From assembly GCF_000350225.1 (NCBI RefSeq), contig NW_005179124.1:54697-118696 (forward strand): 64,000 nucleotides of DNA, given 5' to 3'. A program made the translations under genes and the position numbers. Source of the DNA: Chondrus crispus (taxonomy: Eukaryota > Rhodophyta > Florideophyceae > Gigartinales > Gigartinaceae). Numbering within the stretch: position 1 is the first letter of the stretch; each line of letters opens with the position of its first letter. This document shows, piece by piece, positions 1-9,479 of the stretch. The notes under the pieces were generated by a model that worked only from the letters and a program-made list of their open reading frames with translations, was not told where the DNA came from and made no database searches.

Positions 1-2
1 AA

Positions 3-1634
3 AGCATCGTAATAAGTCCACAACCGCGATATCCTCAACGCCAGAGACAGAAACCCGACCACTACCGACCTGAAACAAGTTTTCTCGCAGGGAAATTGGT
101 AGAACCGACTACAGTACGCGAGGCGCTCTCAGGGCAGGATTCTGAAAGATGGTTGGCAGCTATCAACGAAGAGCTGGAATCATTACGCCAGCATTCCACG
201 TGGATCTTGCGAAAAGTTCCAGAGGGAGTATCTCCTTTACCAACGCGATTCGTATTCAAAAGAAAGACTGGAAACAATGGCAAAGATTGTAGATACAAAG
301 CGCGACTGGTAGTTAAGGGATTCATGCAGACGGAAGTCATGGAAACATACGCGCCAGTTGTAGACTTCAGTACTGTACGAGTTGCGTTAACGATTGCTGT
401 ACAAAGGGGATACGTCATTCATCAAATGGACGTCAAGACAGCTTTCCTACACGGTGAGATAGATGGAGAGATATACATCACTCCTCCGCGTGGGTCCGAA
501 ATACGTGTTCCCGCTGGACACGCTCTGAAACTTCAGAAGGGATTGTATGGTCTCAAGCAGTCCCCAAAGCTGTGGATGAACAAGTGGAAAGAAGTAATGA
601 GGAAGTTACATTTCAAGGGTCTGGCATCGGACCCCTGCGTCTTTCGGAACAAGAACGTTTGGGTGCTCATATACGTCGACGATGTTATCGTCATTGGCGC
701 ACGATTGGAAGACGTACTGGAAGCTAAGAGCCATATATCTGGACATTTAGACATGAAAGATATGGGAGAGCTCAGAGACTTTCTCGGCGTACGATTCACA
801 CGGGCAAAGGAAGGGGCTTGGTTGTCTCAGAGTCATTACGTCAGCTCTATACTGAAAAGATTCGGAATGGAGTTTTGTAACGAAGTATCTACACCGGCCT
901 GTGTCGATGGACGGGGAAACGAAGAAACTGATGAAGCTGTTGACCAGCGGTACTATCAAGAAATCGTGGGCTCTCTGTTGTTTCTGTCCACGAGGACCCG
1001 TCCAGACATAGCAGCTGCAGTAAACCTGCTCACACGTCACTGCAGCCACCCCAGAAAGTCTCACATGATGTCTGCGAAACGTGTACTACGGTACTTGAAA
1101 GGGACACGGACTTACGCAATCAGAATATGCAAGGACGAGGGCGGCATGGAAGGGTACTCCGATTCAGACTGGGCGGGCGACACGTCTGATCGCAGGTCCA
1201 CTTCGGGAATGCTTATAAAGATCGGACACACTTCTGTGTTTTGGAAATGTCAGAAGCAAAATTGCGTAACTCTCTCCACTACAGAAGCAGAGTATGTGGC
1301 ATTGACGGAGGCATGCAAAAACATCATTTGGCTCCGCAAGCTTCTGTCTGAATTCAATGTCGACATTGCTGGTCCCACAATCATTTATGAAGATAATCAA
1401 GGATCTATTGTTTGGGCAAGTGAAGGCGTTCGGCATGCCAAACATGTGGCAGTAAGAGTTAACTACGTCAAAGAAAATGTTGAAAACGGAACTGTCAGAA
1501 TTGTGCACTGCCCCACAGACAAAATGATAGCAGATGTCATGACCAAGCCATTGGGACGGATCAAGTTCGAGTACATGCGTGATCAGCTTGGCGTGATGTT
1601 GTTGAGCGAGCATGAGGGCAAGAGGGAGAGTTGA
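3..1634 (+). CDS. Ty1/copia retrotransposon pol, reverse transcriptase and RNase H (5' partial)
   Basis: The frame is open to the left window edge, so the protein begins outside; there is no need for a start near position 96. The reverse transcriptase copies element RNA into cDNA in a cytoplasmic particle and RNase H removes the RNA. Motifs in order are YKARLVVKGF, APVVDFSTVR, QMDVKTAFLHGE, LYGLKQSPKLW and the catalytic YVDD (LIYVDDVIVIG), then the copia RNase H signatures SDSDWAGD, TLSTTEAEYVAL and EDNQGS, and a terminal MTKPL motif. All catalytic residues seen are intact and there is no internal stop. Protease and integrase should lie to the left. Family assignment is certain; whether the element is active cannot be judged from this half. 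Confidence 0.95.
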   Translation, partial: SIVISPQPRYPQRQRQKPDHYRPETSFLAGKLVEPTTVREALSGQDSERWLAAINEELESLRQHSTWILRKVPEGVSPLPTRFVFKRKTGNNGKDCRYKARLVVKGFMQTEVMETYAPVVDFSTVRVALTIAVQRGYVIHQMDVKTAFLHGEIDGEIYITPPRGSEIRVPAGHALKLQKGLYGLKQSPKLWMNKWKEVMRKLHFKGLASDPCVFRNKNVWVLIYVDDVIVIGARLEDVLEAKSHISGHLDMKDMGELRDFLGVRFTRAKEGAWLSQSHYVSSILKRFGMEFCNEVSTPACVDGRGNEETDEAVDQRYYQEIVGSLLFLSTRTRPDIAAAVNLLTRHCSHPRKSHMMSAKRVLRYLKGTRTYAIRICKDEGGMEGYSDSDWAGDTSDRRSTSGMLIKIGHTSVFWKCQKQNCVTLSTTEAEYVALTEACKNIIWLRKLLSEFNVDIAGPTIIYEDNQGSIVWASEGVRHAKHVAVRVNYVKENVENGTVRIVHCPTDKMIADVMTKPLGRIKFEYMRDQLGVMLLSEHEGKRES

Positions 1635-1637
1635 GAT

Positions 1638-1982
1638 GTGCCCAGCATGCTTAGGATTACGCAGGTGAAATGTACTAGGACTCTGGATGGAGCAAGAGAA
1701 TGCTTCAGGACATAACACTTGAATCACGGATAGTTTCGCACTGTAGAAAATCGCCCGATTGGGTAACAATATGTCTAGCGACCATTATGAAGTATCCAGG
1801 CCAGTCCCTGCCATTGCAACTGACCTGGACGTACTGTGTCGTCAGTTCGCAGGCTTATGACGACGGGATCAGTAGGATAGTATATATGTACTTCTATGCC
1901 CTACTCAAAGTAAAGGAGTCACCACACTACCTGAAGGTCCAACACCTCTGTTCCTCCTAAGGCCGTTGTTCCCCGTCCTAAC
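1638..1982 (+). repeat. putative 3' LTR of the copia element
   Basis: A purine-rich tract (gagggcaagagggagagttgag) ends the pol frame and is followed by TGTGCCC; about 345 bp later the sequence CCTAACA precedes unrelated coding sequence. A TATA-like stretch lies near 1880. The 5' copy is outside the window, so the TG...CA borders are inferred and not proven by comparison. Confidence 0.4.
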
Positions 1983-1984
1983 AA

Positions 1985-2294
1985 GTCGTGCTGCGCCAAG
2001 TGAGTCTCCACCAACACTCCTCCCCATCCTGTACATGTCCGCACTAAACGTAAGTTTGTCTGGCAGCCACCCTACGTCTTTCGAAGGGACAGCCGTCACT
2101 AGCAGTTGCGCACCTCGCTCTCGTTTTGGGTTGCGCTCGAGATTTGGCTTTTTCCCCGGATAAGAGCCTTTGTGTTTTGGGGGCTCACTGTCGCTGTCCG
2201 AGGACAAAACATCCTCAACAATATCGAGAATGTCGTCCTCCACGAAGTCAGAGATGCCAATGGTACTCCGTGGAGGTTGTGAAGGCGTTTGCAT
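1985..2294 (-). pseudogene. N-terminal fragment of a Harbinger-like transposase, cut by the copia element
   Basis: The minus-strand frame opens with an acidic stretch (DFVEDDILDIVEDVLSSDSD) and then reads GSYPGKKPNLERNPKRERGA, which resembles the GxxPGxxPN...RGA segment near the start of PIF/Harbinger-type (IS5-like) transposases of plants, oomycetes and algae. It continues into a weak match to the following YRMGR-type motif. The homologous sequence stops where the copia LTR seems to end (about 1982), so the retrotransposon probably inserted into this older DNA transposon. The DDE core is absent. Recognition is by a short motif only. Confidence 0.35.
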
Positions 2295-3099
2295 CGGACT
2301 TCAGTGAGTAGGAGCATGCACTTCACAAGTAGGAGGGTGCGCGTTTTTGCCGGTGGGGTTGACCTGCAGGTCAATGCAGTGCTCAGCAAGGTCTTAAAAA
2401 AGCAAAGGTGTATAATAGCGAGAGGCCAATCAAGGCTCGCCAAGTTTCTAAAATATTTAGCACTTTACACTCGCCGGTGGGGATGCTCTTATAGCACAGA
2501 TGTGAGACGTGCAAAGTTTTTTTTTACGGGCCCTGTACTTGTGGGAGCTCCTTCTTTAATTGCATCAGTAAAGGTTCCGTAAACGGCTGAAGCAGCCTGT
2601 TTGGCTTATGAGGCCCTTTTTCTACCTAGAGCTCAGGAACGGGAACAGTTGTTCGCAGCATTTCAGGACGTGATGCTGATGAGCTTCTTGGTGAAGACCT
2701 CTCTTAATCTTCTAGACGGAATATGCAGAACGGGGCAGCGCTTGTGCCCACATCGGTGCGATGGAGCTAAGGATAGCGGAATGGGCCTTGCTCTACAGAT
2801 GGACAACGAGTACGATGATGTTTTCCTGTGACCCCGACCTGGATTCGTATTCGCCGAACGGCATTAGTTTTGAAGGCACCAGTTAGTGGCACCAATTGGT
2901 CTGAGAACGAGGCAAGAAAAGGCAAGCGAAAATTTTTGCCACGTCCCCGACCACAACGATCCCCAACTCATCCTGGAAGAATTTATTCGTCCGATGATAG
3001 CCTGTTCATGGTGAAGGATGGAAGAGAAATCGAGAATGCACAAAGGCGCAAGAATCCATCGGACAATCCAGCTCTTGCTTTCTTTTCTGGATTACCCAA
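2295..3099. other. no recognisable gene
   Basis: Only short open frames occur on both strands (for example 2601-2831 and 2828-3148 on plus). None shows a motif I recognise. The right end may hold the decayed C-terminal codons of the adjacent TIR pseudogene. Confidence 0.4.
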
Positions 3100-4130
3100 A
3101 GGCCCGAAGACCTTCGAATGTTTTATTTTGCACACCGCATCTTTTTGAGTTTTGTAAACAACAGCCGCGTACATCTGAAGTCCGCAACTTCCCCCGGTTA
3201 CTTGCGGCTGCGGTCGCATCTACATTTGCCAATTCATTATCAAGATTGTTAAAACTTATCCATCGATGGACAGACTTTCTAACGATTGTGTATCTGTATC
3301 AAAGTGCGTTTTAGAGTCCCATTCGTTTTCATCTCTTCTACGCGGTGAAGAGCATTTCAGCTCCATTATAGGCTGTCTTCCCGGAGCACTCTTCGGCGAG
3401 AAAAATTAATACTCTGCTTGCAGCTGTACTCATGACGTAATTTCCGAGTTATGGCCGTGCTCTCCCGACCTCATCTACAGCTCGGCTACGAATCAAGAAA
3501 CGCTGATCAATTTCAATCCATGGAACGCTATTACAGCCAGAGCCTTGCTTTTGGGACGACAGCGATCGACTAACACAGCGTAATTCGGTTTCTGCACGGC
3601 ACCTCTTCTCGACTTTGTTTTCTGGCCTGCCCTGTCGTGCGTTTCGGAGCTCAACTGATTGTAACTAACATTAGCGTTCTTCCTATCTCCATGATGGTCA
3701 GGTTCGGACTCTTCGTGGAACCTGATCTTCTTGCCCATCTTTCGCCTGTCAGTCTTTGAATAATTGATACCCTCAGTACTTGATTACACCTCTCGCGTTT
3801 TATGTCCCTCTCTTTGGGCTCCTTCAAAATATCCGGGTTCTTAGGCATGAAGAAAGGCTCGAGGGCCTGGGGTTCCGCTTCAGGTTCAAATCAGAAACCC
3901 TCATCTTCACTCCCTGCAACTCGATATTCTTGTCCCTAATAAAGTGCTCGCGGAGAATCGTCTGCATCTCCTCCACAACTTCATAAGCCCTCTCCGCAAT
4001 AACATAAAACTCCGTCATCTTCTTCAGCGCTCTAATCCGCGCCGTCTTCTTCCTCTCTTCAGTCGAGCTCAACCTTAGGGTAGCCGCCAGAAACTATAGG
4101 CAGGTAGAAAGCATGTATATTTTCATGTAG
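3100..4130 (-). pseudogene. decayed TIR-domain gene, paralogue of the two intact copies to its right
   Basis: Minus-strand translation gives pieces in changing frames that line up in order with the protein at 6388-7842. From 4072 down, SSTEERKKTARIRALKKMTE and a RVSDLN motif match the helical N-terminal region. Near 3735 a GKKIRFHEE segment matches the KKSVSFEAE linker. From 3590 a KPNYAVLVDRC stretch replaces PEFTVFISHC. At 3470-3370 come MRSGEHGHNSEITS, then FFSPKSAPGRQPIMEL, matching the region of the intact gene that ends VPREWPIKEL. Stops and frameshifts interrupt all of it. The glutamate of the (P)IxEL motif is still readable. Order, strand and spacing make common descent clear; borders are approximate. 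Confidence 0.75.
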
Positions 4131-5012
4131 AAGTAGAATACTTTGTAGGGCTGGGGGTGGAATGAAGATTACGGTGTGCAATAGGGAAATATATTGAGGA
4201 ATTTACAAAAATGTTGAATAAGGGCGGGCCCCGAGGGGCGCTGGCATATTCTGATATTGAATAGTAAAACACAGAGTCGAAAGGCGAAGAGCGAAGAAGA
4301 AAAAGGAAGAACGGATCGGGATCCAACGTGGACTGGTGAAACAGTTGGGGGGACGTGTAAGAAAAGCTGAAGGGCTATATCCTCTCATCTCATAGAGGAT
4401 GATAGATGGAATGAATATGAAAATCAAGAATGGAGGGGGAGGGTGACAATAGAGGTCATGAGGAAAGGGATTGTTGTATTCCGTTGATGTAAGTTGCAAT
4501 CGTGTGTCAAATATACGCACGGCGTCATGCTGGCACTGCTATGATCTCCATAGAGCAAAAATAGAGCCTGTTGGGAACTTTTGTCCATGCAGCTGTATCT
4601 GTGCTCCTCAAACTCGCTCTTCGAAACAAACGAAAGACATGTACGACGGCACATCATTGATGGCGAGAATGTAGCCCGCAAAAGTATGATACTGCTGCAC
4701 TGTTGTATTCTTGATGTTCAGTATTATTAAAGAATTTCAGTACACTTGTAGCTCGGAATACTAGAATCGTGAAGCGTGAGGGGTGGTGGGGTGTGCAAAA
4801 AGCTGTATCAAAAGTAGTCTGTTTCCTATTTTTCCCCGAGAAGAGTAATTCTTGGAACACGATTTTATTGGTTCTAGAGTATGGCCCATGCCAAGTACAG
4901 CCAATAAAAAGGCGAAAGACACGGATGTAAGTGGTGTCCAAGAAGAATTGATGGGTCCACGTGGCCCTGACCAGATGCACATGTTCATGTTTCTCAAGCA
5001 GAGTGCTGCGTA
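4131..5012. other. intergenic, no recognisable gene
   Basis: Short frames on both strands have no recognisable motif. The upstream part may hold remnants of the first exon or promoter of the TIR pseudogene. Confidence 0.4.
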
Positions 5013-5456
5013 TCACTCAAGATGCAATGCACCGGTGCCGCCCGGCCTGGGAACCTTGCTGCCTGCTTGGTACGTCAGCAATCCACCACCTAGCGTCGTT
5101 AACGTTAGAAATGCCGCACCGAATATATTGTAAGGGAAAATCACTCTCTGCTCGTCTGCTGTCAACGCTTTGTTGGGCCAGTAGTCTAGAATGGCTTGAA
5201 GGAAGCCGTGGCAAAGGGATTTGCGGCAAAGAGATATGTCGAGCCTTCCCACGGTGGAATATGGGGGGAATATGCTTCCATCATAGTACTGCTTTAAGTT
5301 GGCTCCACGTTCAACGGCATGATACGAATTCATTACTTGAAGCTCATACAAACTACGGATGCTATCGAATTCGCTTTTCAACTTCGGTATTAAGAGAGCC
5401 CCACTACGAGCCCCGCCTCTGTTGCTTGTTTTCGCCGAGTCTGTTGCGTCGGACAT
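5013..5456 (-). CDS. hypothetical protein with one predicted membrane segment
   Basis: A 147-codon frame starts at an ATG (complement of 5454-5456) and stops at 5013. The product begins with a Ser/Arg/Gly-rich stretch, then a mixed charged region, and has one hydrophobic segment at about residues 106-129 (IFGAAFLTLTTLGGG) followed by a short Pro/Gly-rich tail, so it would be a small single-span membrane protein. I do not recognise the family. The frame is longer than its neighbours and has even composition, but no homology supports it. It lies between the TIR pseudogene and the intact minus-strand TIR gene and could be an unrelated resident gene. Confidence 0.4.
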   Translation of the reverse strand: MSDATDSAKTSNRGGARSGALLIPKLKSEFDSIRSLYELQVMNSYHAVERGANLKQYYDGSIFPPYSTVGRLDISLCRKSLCHGFLQAILDYWPNKALTADEQRVIFPYNIFGAAFLTLTTLGGGLLTYQAGSKVPRPGGTGALHLE

Positions 5457-6387
5457 GTTGTCAATTTCCTCGCTTCATGATCTTTTTTCTCTCTCTGCGA
5501 TAAATTAAGAATTCGTGCTTTCTTGGTTCTGGGCAGGGCCTAGAGGGATTCAAAATTTTCTCCAGAGCCCGCAGATACTTCTAGACCCAAATAAAAAACA
5601 CAATCTGAGTCAGTAGATGACGGTGCTATGCGTGTGACATAAATTTTTTTTGTTTCGACACGTCCCTAGAATTCTTCGATTTCATCAACATTCCTTATGA
5701 AATACAAATGTAGAGTCACACACGGAGACAGTGATCTAAATTCCCTACTTCACAATGTAGCAATCGGGTAGATATTTTGAGCAACTAGCATTGATTTTGC
5801 CTTTCTAGAATACCCCATGTACCCCGTAAATTGGTATACACATCATGTTACATGCTCACTCATGAGACTCAATAGCGTTGTTTACCGATACGATTCCTCC
5901 CGGTGTGGTTGGTTCACCTAGTCCATCTCTAGAAGAAAGTGAAGTTCTCAACCATGCCATCATATTGATATGCTTAAGAAAAGAACCGAGTCAACAATGA
6001 AGTTAAGAATCATGAAATCCCTGTCCCTGGATAAATTGCATCATGCTAACCGTACACTGAACACCCTCTCCACTACAAAATATTGGCAGGGCTCTTTTAT
6101 GCAGCTCTCAGACCTAAATCACTCAAGATTATAAACTATGAAATATCCTATGGGGTGCGAACCTCACAGATTCTTACAGATTCTCAGATGATAAGTACAA
6201 GATGCGTTTATTGATCTCTGGTTAGAATTGAGCTATCAATGTATAGACACAAACGGAATATATTCTTAGCCGCAGAGCTCATTGCAAGGAGTAGCATCCG
6301 CCCCAGACTATCTTCTGATTACGTTGCCTAGATCATTCCAAAGAGTGAGACGGATGTAAAACATTGCAAACCAGCACTGCTGCCATA
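5457..6387. other. AT-richer intergenic region
   Basis: No open frame of note and no repeat of terminal type. It contains the 3' flank of the minus-strand TIR gene. Confidence 0.5.
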
Positions 6388-7842
6388 TCAAACGCTCATG
6401 TGTGAAACAATGGCTTTGACAACGTCTTTCAGTAATTTGTCACGGTTTTGTTGCGCTTCTGGCGTATTGGCGTTGGGGGAAGCCAGCTTGTTCTCGATAG
6501 CAGTATACTCGATACCAGTGGTTTTGGCAAGGTCCTGGAAGCACTTTCTGACATCCGCATACGACGCCTCTCCCCGTTCGACTCTTTTGCGGAAACCCTC
6601 AAGTCGGCAGGCTGTACCTCCGCCATGACAGCTGGGCATCCCGAACAGCCTGTGCTTCGATTCCTCAACATTCATCCGGTAGTAGAGCGGTATAAGAATC
6701 GGTTTTTTCGTGTTATTCTTTTTCGCTTCTTCCAACCTTTTGAGAAAACAAGACAACTCCTTGATAGGCCATTCTCGCGGAACGCACTCAGGCGAGACGA
6801 TGAACACTCCGATCTGTGCTACGTTCATAGCATGATTCATTGCTTCATGGCCGTTTCGGCCTGCCTTCATCGACAAGTGGTCCACAAAACTGGAAATGCT
6901 CAATTCTGTCAACTTCTTATGCAGCGGGATGGCCATTTTTTGCTTGTCCTCACCACAATGACTGATAAACACAGTGAACTCGGGGCTTTTTCGCAAGCTC
7001 TCCCTCTTTTCGACACTCTTCTCAGCATGCCGATCAGGCTGCTCTTGATGGCGATTGGATCTACAGGCCTTTTGCTTTACATCGTTGCGGGCCCTGGCCT
7101 TGTGGTGGTGCTCACTTTCAAGAGTCTTGCTCGGCCTTCCGCCCTCTTCATGAATCGTGGGCTTGGGCTTGGGCTTCGGCTTGGGCTTGGGTTTCTCAGC
7201 TTCGAACGAGACTGACTTTTTCCGATGGCGCCCACCACTTCTATCATCCGACAACCGCGGTTGCAAGTACCCATCGTTTCGGTTTCTCAAGATTCCAGGC
7301 GGGGCCAGCGACAAATTTGTTGATCCGACTGACATCTCACAGTTCAAATCTGACACGCTCCTCTTCGAGTGGCTTGGCCCACAAATACTTTCATTGGATA
7401 GGTACTTGCGTAGCACATCCTTGATATCATTGACGATTTGGCATGCTCTCTCGGCAGTCTTGCGAAAGTCGTCGATCTCCTCCAGCAACTTCCTCACGGC
7501 TTTGTCCTTCTCTTCCTCTTCCGCACTCGACTCGACGACTGCGAGAGCGTTCTGGAGGGCGTTGGCGGGAGTGAAGAAGTTGAGACTATAGTGCTTCTGA
7601 AGTTCCTCCAGGCGGGTCCTGTCGGCAGATGAAAGCGAGGCTGGAGTCTGACGACTCAGGTCGCAGGCCAGGCTTTGCAGGCGGGGCTGCAATCTATGTG
7701 AGCTGTAGAGAGCGACAAGTTCGGAGAGGGCTCGGTGCTGGCGGTGCGAGAGAAGAGAGTTGGCCGCTTCGACGGCCTGATGCAAGGGGTGGTGGAGAGT
7801 GGCGAGGGCGGTAGAGACGTCGAAGACGGTGTGGAGCTTCAT
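6388..7842 (-). CDS. TIR-domain protein with helical N-terminal domain (catalytic Glu present)
   Basis: Starting at the ATG at 7842 gives 484 residues. That ATG aligns with the start of the paralogue at 9480; upstream in-frame ATGs (7860, 8106) exist, but the longer version would translate through a TATA-like box. Residues 1-160 are a helical region ending in RKYL. A basic linker follows with a (KP)6 run at about 217-228. The TIR domain starts at about 288 (EFTVFISHCGEDK), continues through SSFVD and IGVFIVSPE, and has W358 and E362 in the motif WPIKEL, equivalent to WCLDEL in plant TIRs. In that family the glutamate cleaves NAD+ to make immune signals. A conserved tail (YADVRKCFQDL) follows. 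No intron is needed. Function in self-defence or cell death is inference; the N-terminal family is unrecognised. Confidence 0.85.
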   Translation of the reverse strand: MKLHTVFDVSTALATLHHPLHQAVEAANSLLSHRQHRALSELVALYSSHRLQPRLQSLACDLSRQTPASLSSADRTRLEELQKHYSLNFFTPANALQNALAVVESSAEEEEKDKAVRKLLEEIDDFRKTAERACQIVNDIKDVLRKYLSNESICGPSHSKRSVSDLNCEMSVGSTNLSLAPPGILRNRNDGYLQPRLSDDRSGGRHRKKSVSFEAEKPKPKPKPKPKPTIHEEGGRPSKTLESEHHHKARARNDVKQKACRSNRHQEQPDRHAEKSVEKRESLRKSPEFTVFISHCGEDKQKMAIPLHKKLTELSISSFVDHLSMKAGRNGHEAMNHAMNVAQIGVFIVSPECVPREWPIKELSCFLKRLEEAKKNNTKKPILIPLYYRMNVEESKHRLFGMPSCHGGGTACRLEGFRKRVERGEASYADVRKCFQDLAKTTGIEYTAIENKLASPNANTPEAQQNRDKLLKDVVKAIVSHMSV

Positions 7843-7940
7843 GAAGAAGAAGGGGGCCATGGTGGCCGTGGGGTTGCGAGACGATGGGAGCACGGATGAG
7901 ATGGGATGCGAAGTGGACTTGGCAACCGGTGAGGAAGATA

Positions 7941-7950
7941 GGTTTATAAA
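7941..7950 (-). promoter_or_regulatory. TATA-like box of the minus-strand TIR gene
   Basis: A TTTATAAA stretch about 100 bases upstream of the chosen ATG (7842). The divergent paralogue has TTTATAA at almost the same distance from its ATG, which supports both the box and the start choice. Confidence 0.45.
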
Positions 7951-8474
7951 CGGAAGATAGCGTTGCAACAATAACTTAAAGAGTGAGGGTGCGTGGCTCA
8001 GATACAAATGCACGTGCATCAGAGGAAACGAAGGAGGTATAATTTGCCTGTTTATCGAATGTCCTTGTAGAGCATACGGCACAAGTATATTTGGGATGTG
8101 GCCCAAAAGAATTTTTGGGGATGCGTTGCCAACAAGCAGCGAGCACTGGCGCGGCGTCGCTATGGAAGGTTGCAGTTTTCACTCTCTCTGGGGCACTATG
8201 CTGACAAAGCTGGCATGGCGCAGATGCCATTGGAAGGGCGTGTCCCCATGGAATCCAAGTCCGTCAATCAACATCTATCCACTTCCAGAGGACCCTAGGC
8301 AATGAGACAACGTGGCCCGACGAGATAGCGTGCGACTCTGTCTTAAAGGTCAGCGAGCTTCGAAGATATATGGCCACCTAATAAAACTCATTTCCGCACA
8401 TATCAAGTGGACACTCCTGTATCGACTCATCTCTGGGCGTCGAAAAGAGCGCGACGAGAGAAACGAGTAGAAAC

Positions 8475-8574
8475 NNNNNNNNNNNNNNNNNNNNNNNNNN
8501 NNNNNNNNNNNNNNNNNNNNNNNNNNNNNNNNNNNNNNNNNNNNNNNNNNNNNNNNNNNNNNNNNNNNNNNNNN
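8475..8574. other. assembly gap of 100 N
   Basis: Exactly 100 N followed by a run of G. The round number suggests a gap of unknown true length between the two divergent TIR genes. Confidence 0.95.
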
Positions 8575-9049
8575 GGGGGGGGGTGGCGACTTTACATCTT
8601 GGTTGTGCGGCTCTCTGGCAAAAACTGCAACTGTCGGCATAAACAGAGCTGCGCACAACTGTGGTCCGACAGCGGTAACGGGCGTTTGCGCTTACATTTC
8701 TGTCGGATATTCAGTTATAACACTCCCTTCCAAAGTTTGTGATGTCGGATGGAAGTCTATCTATGACACAGCTGCAGAGGTGCAGAGACGGTTTTGGCGG
8801 GGGACGCAGCATCTTTGCGTGCGTGTCTGCAAAGGAGCCTGTACGTGTAAAATTATGTGAAACTGAACTGGTTGACGACCGCCAACAAGTACAGTTTATG
8901 ACAATACAATGAAGGAGGAGCCAGCTCAGCATTGCTGTCCCGCATGATCCGGAAGACGAACACCAATAGGAATAGGTATCTATCGAAAATCATTAGCATT
9001 TGGTGTGATGCCCATGTTACCTCATGCCTTCAGCAGCCAACAATCTGAG

Positions 9050-9095
9050 TACTGTACCATGCACTCAGGTTATAACCTGAGTCCATGGTACAGTA
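9050..9095. repeat. 46-bp near-perfect palindrome upstream of the plus-strand TIR gene
   Basis: Arms TACTGTACCATG and its complement surround an inner perfect inverted repeat (actcaggt-tata-acctgagt), with one C/C mismatch on each side between the outer and inner arms. It lies about 385 bases upstream of the ATG at 9480. It could be a hairpin insertion or a dyad operator. Confidence 0.85.
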
Positions 9096-9380
9096 TTTTG
9101 CAGACTTCTTATCCCGAAGTCCACGTCCTTAACTCATATCATTCGAATACTATATTACGAATAGTATATTACCATCGCTCCTGCCTCGCCCCATCCCCCC
9201 TTCCTATCTCCCTTTGGTCCGACGTTCCACTTTCCATGAACATCTTTATCCGGCACCGTGATATTTCGTACACGTCTTACGTATATCTCGTCCGCTCTAC
9301 TCTTGTTGGATCCTGATCCACTCGCTATCTTCGTCTTCCGAAACATTGCATCCCGACCCTCCCATGCCGTATACGTCTCC

Positions 9381-9390
9381 GCTTTATAAG
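9381..9390 (+). promoter_or_regulatory. TATA-like box of the plus-strand TIR gene
   Basis: GCTTTATAAG lies about 95 bases before the ATG at 9480, in a pyrimidine-rich leader. Position and sequence mirror the box of the divergent paralogue. Confidence 0.45.
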
Positions 9391-9479
9391 GGCGCCAGCT
9401 GCTGTCCACTGCACCCCCATTCCTCCGCACTCTTACCATCGTATCCTCTCTTGGCCTTCCCATCTCTCAGCCTTCCCCC

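Noticed and set aside
6388..8106. 572-residue version of the TIR protein starting at 8106
   Set aside because: The extra 88 residues are absent from the paralogue, have no domain and cross a TATA-like box; the ATG at 7842 aligns with the other start.
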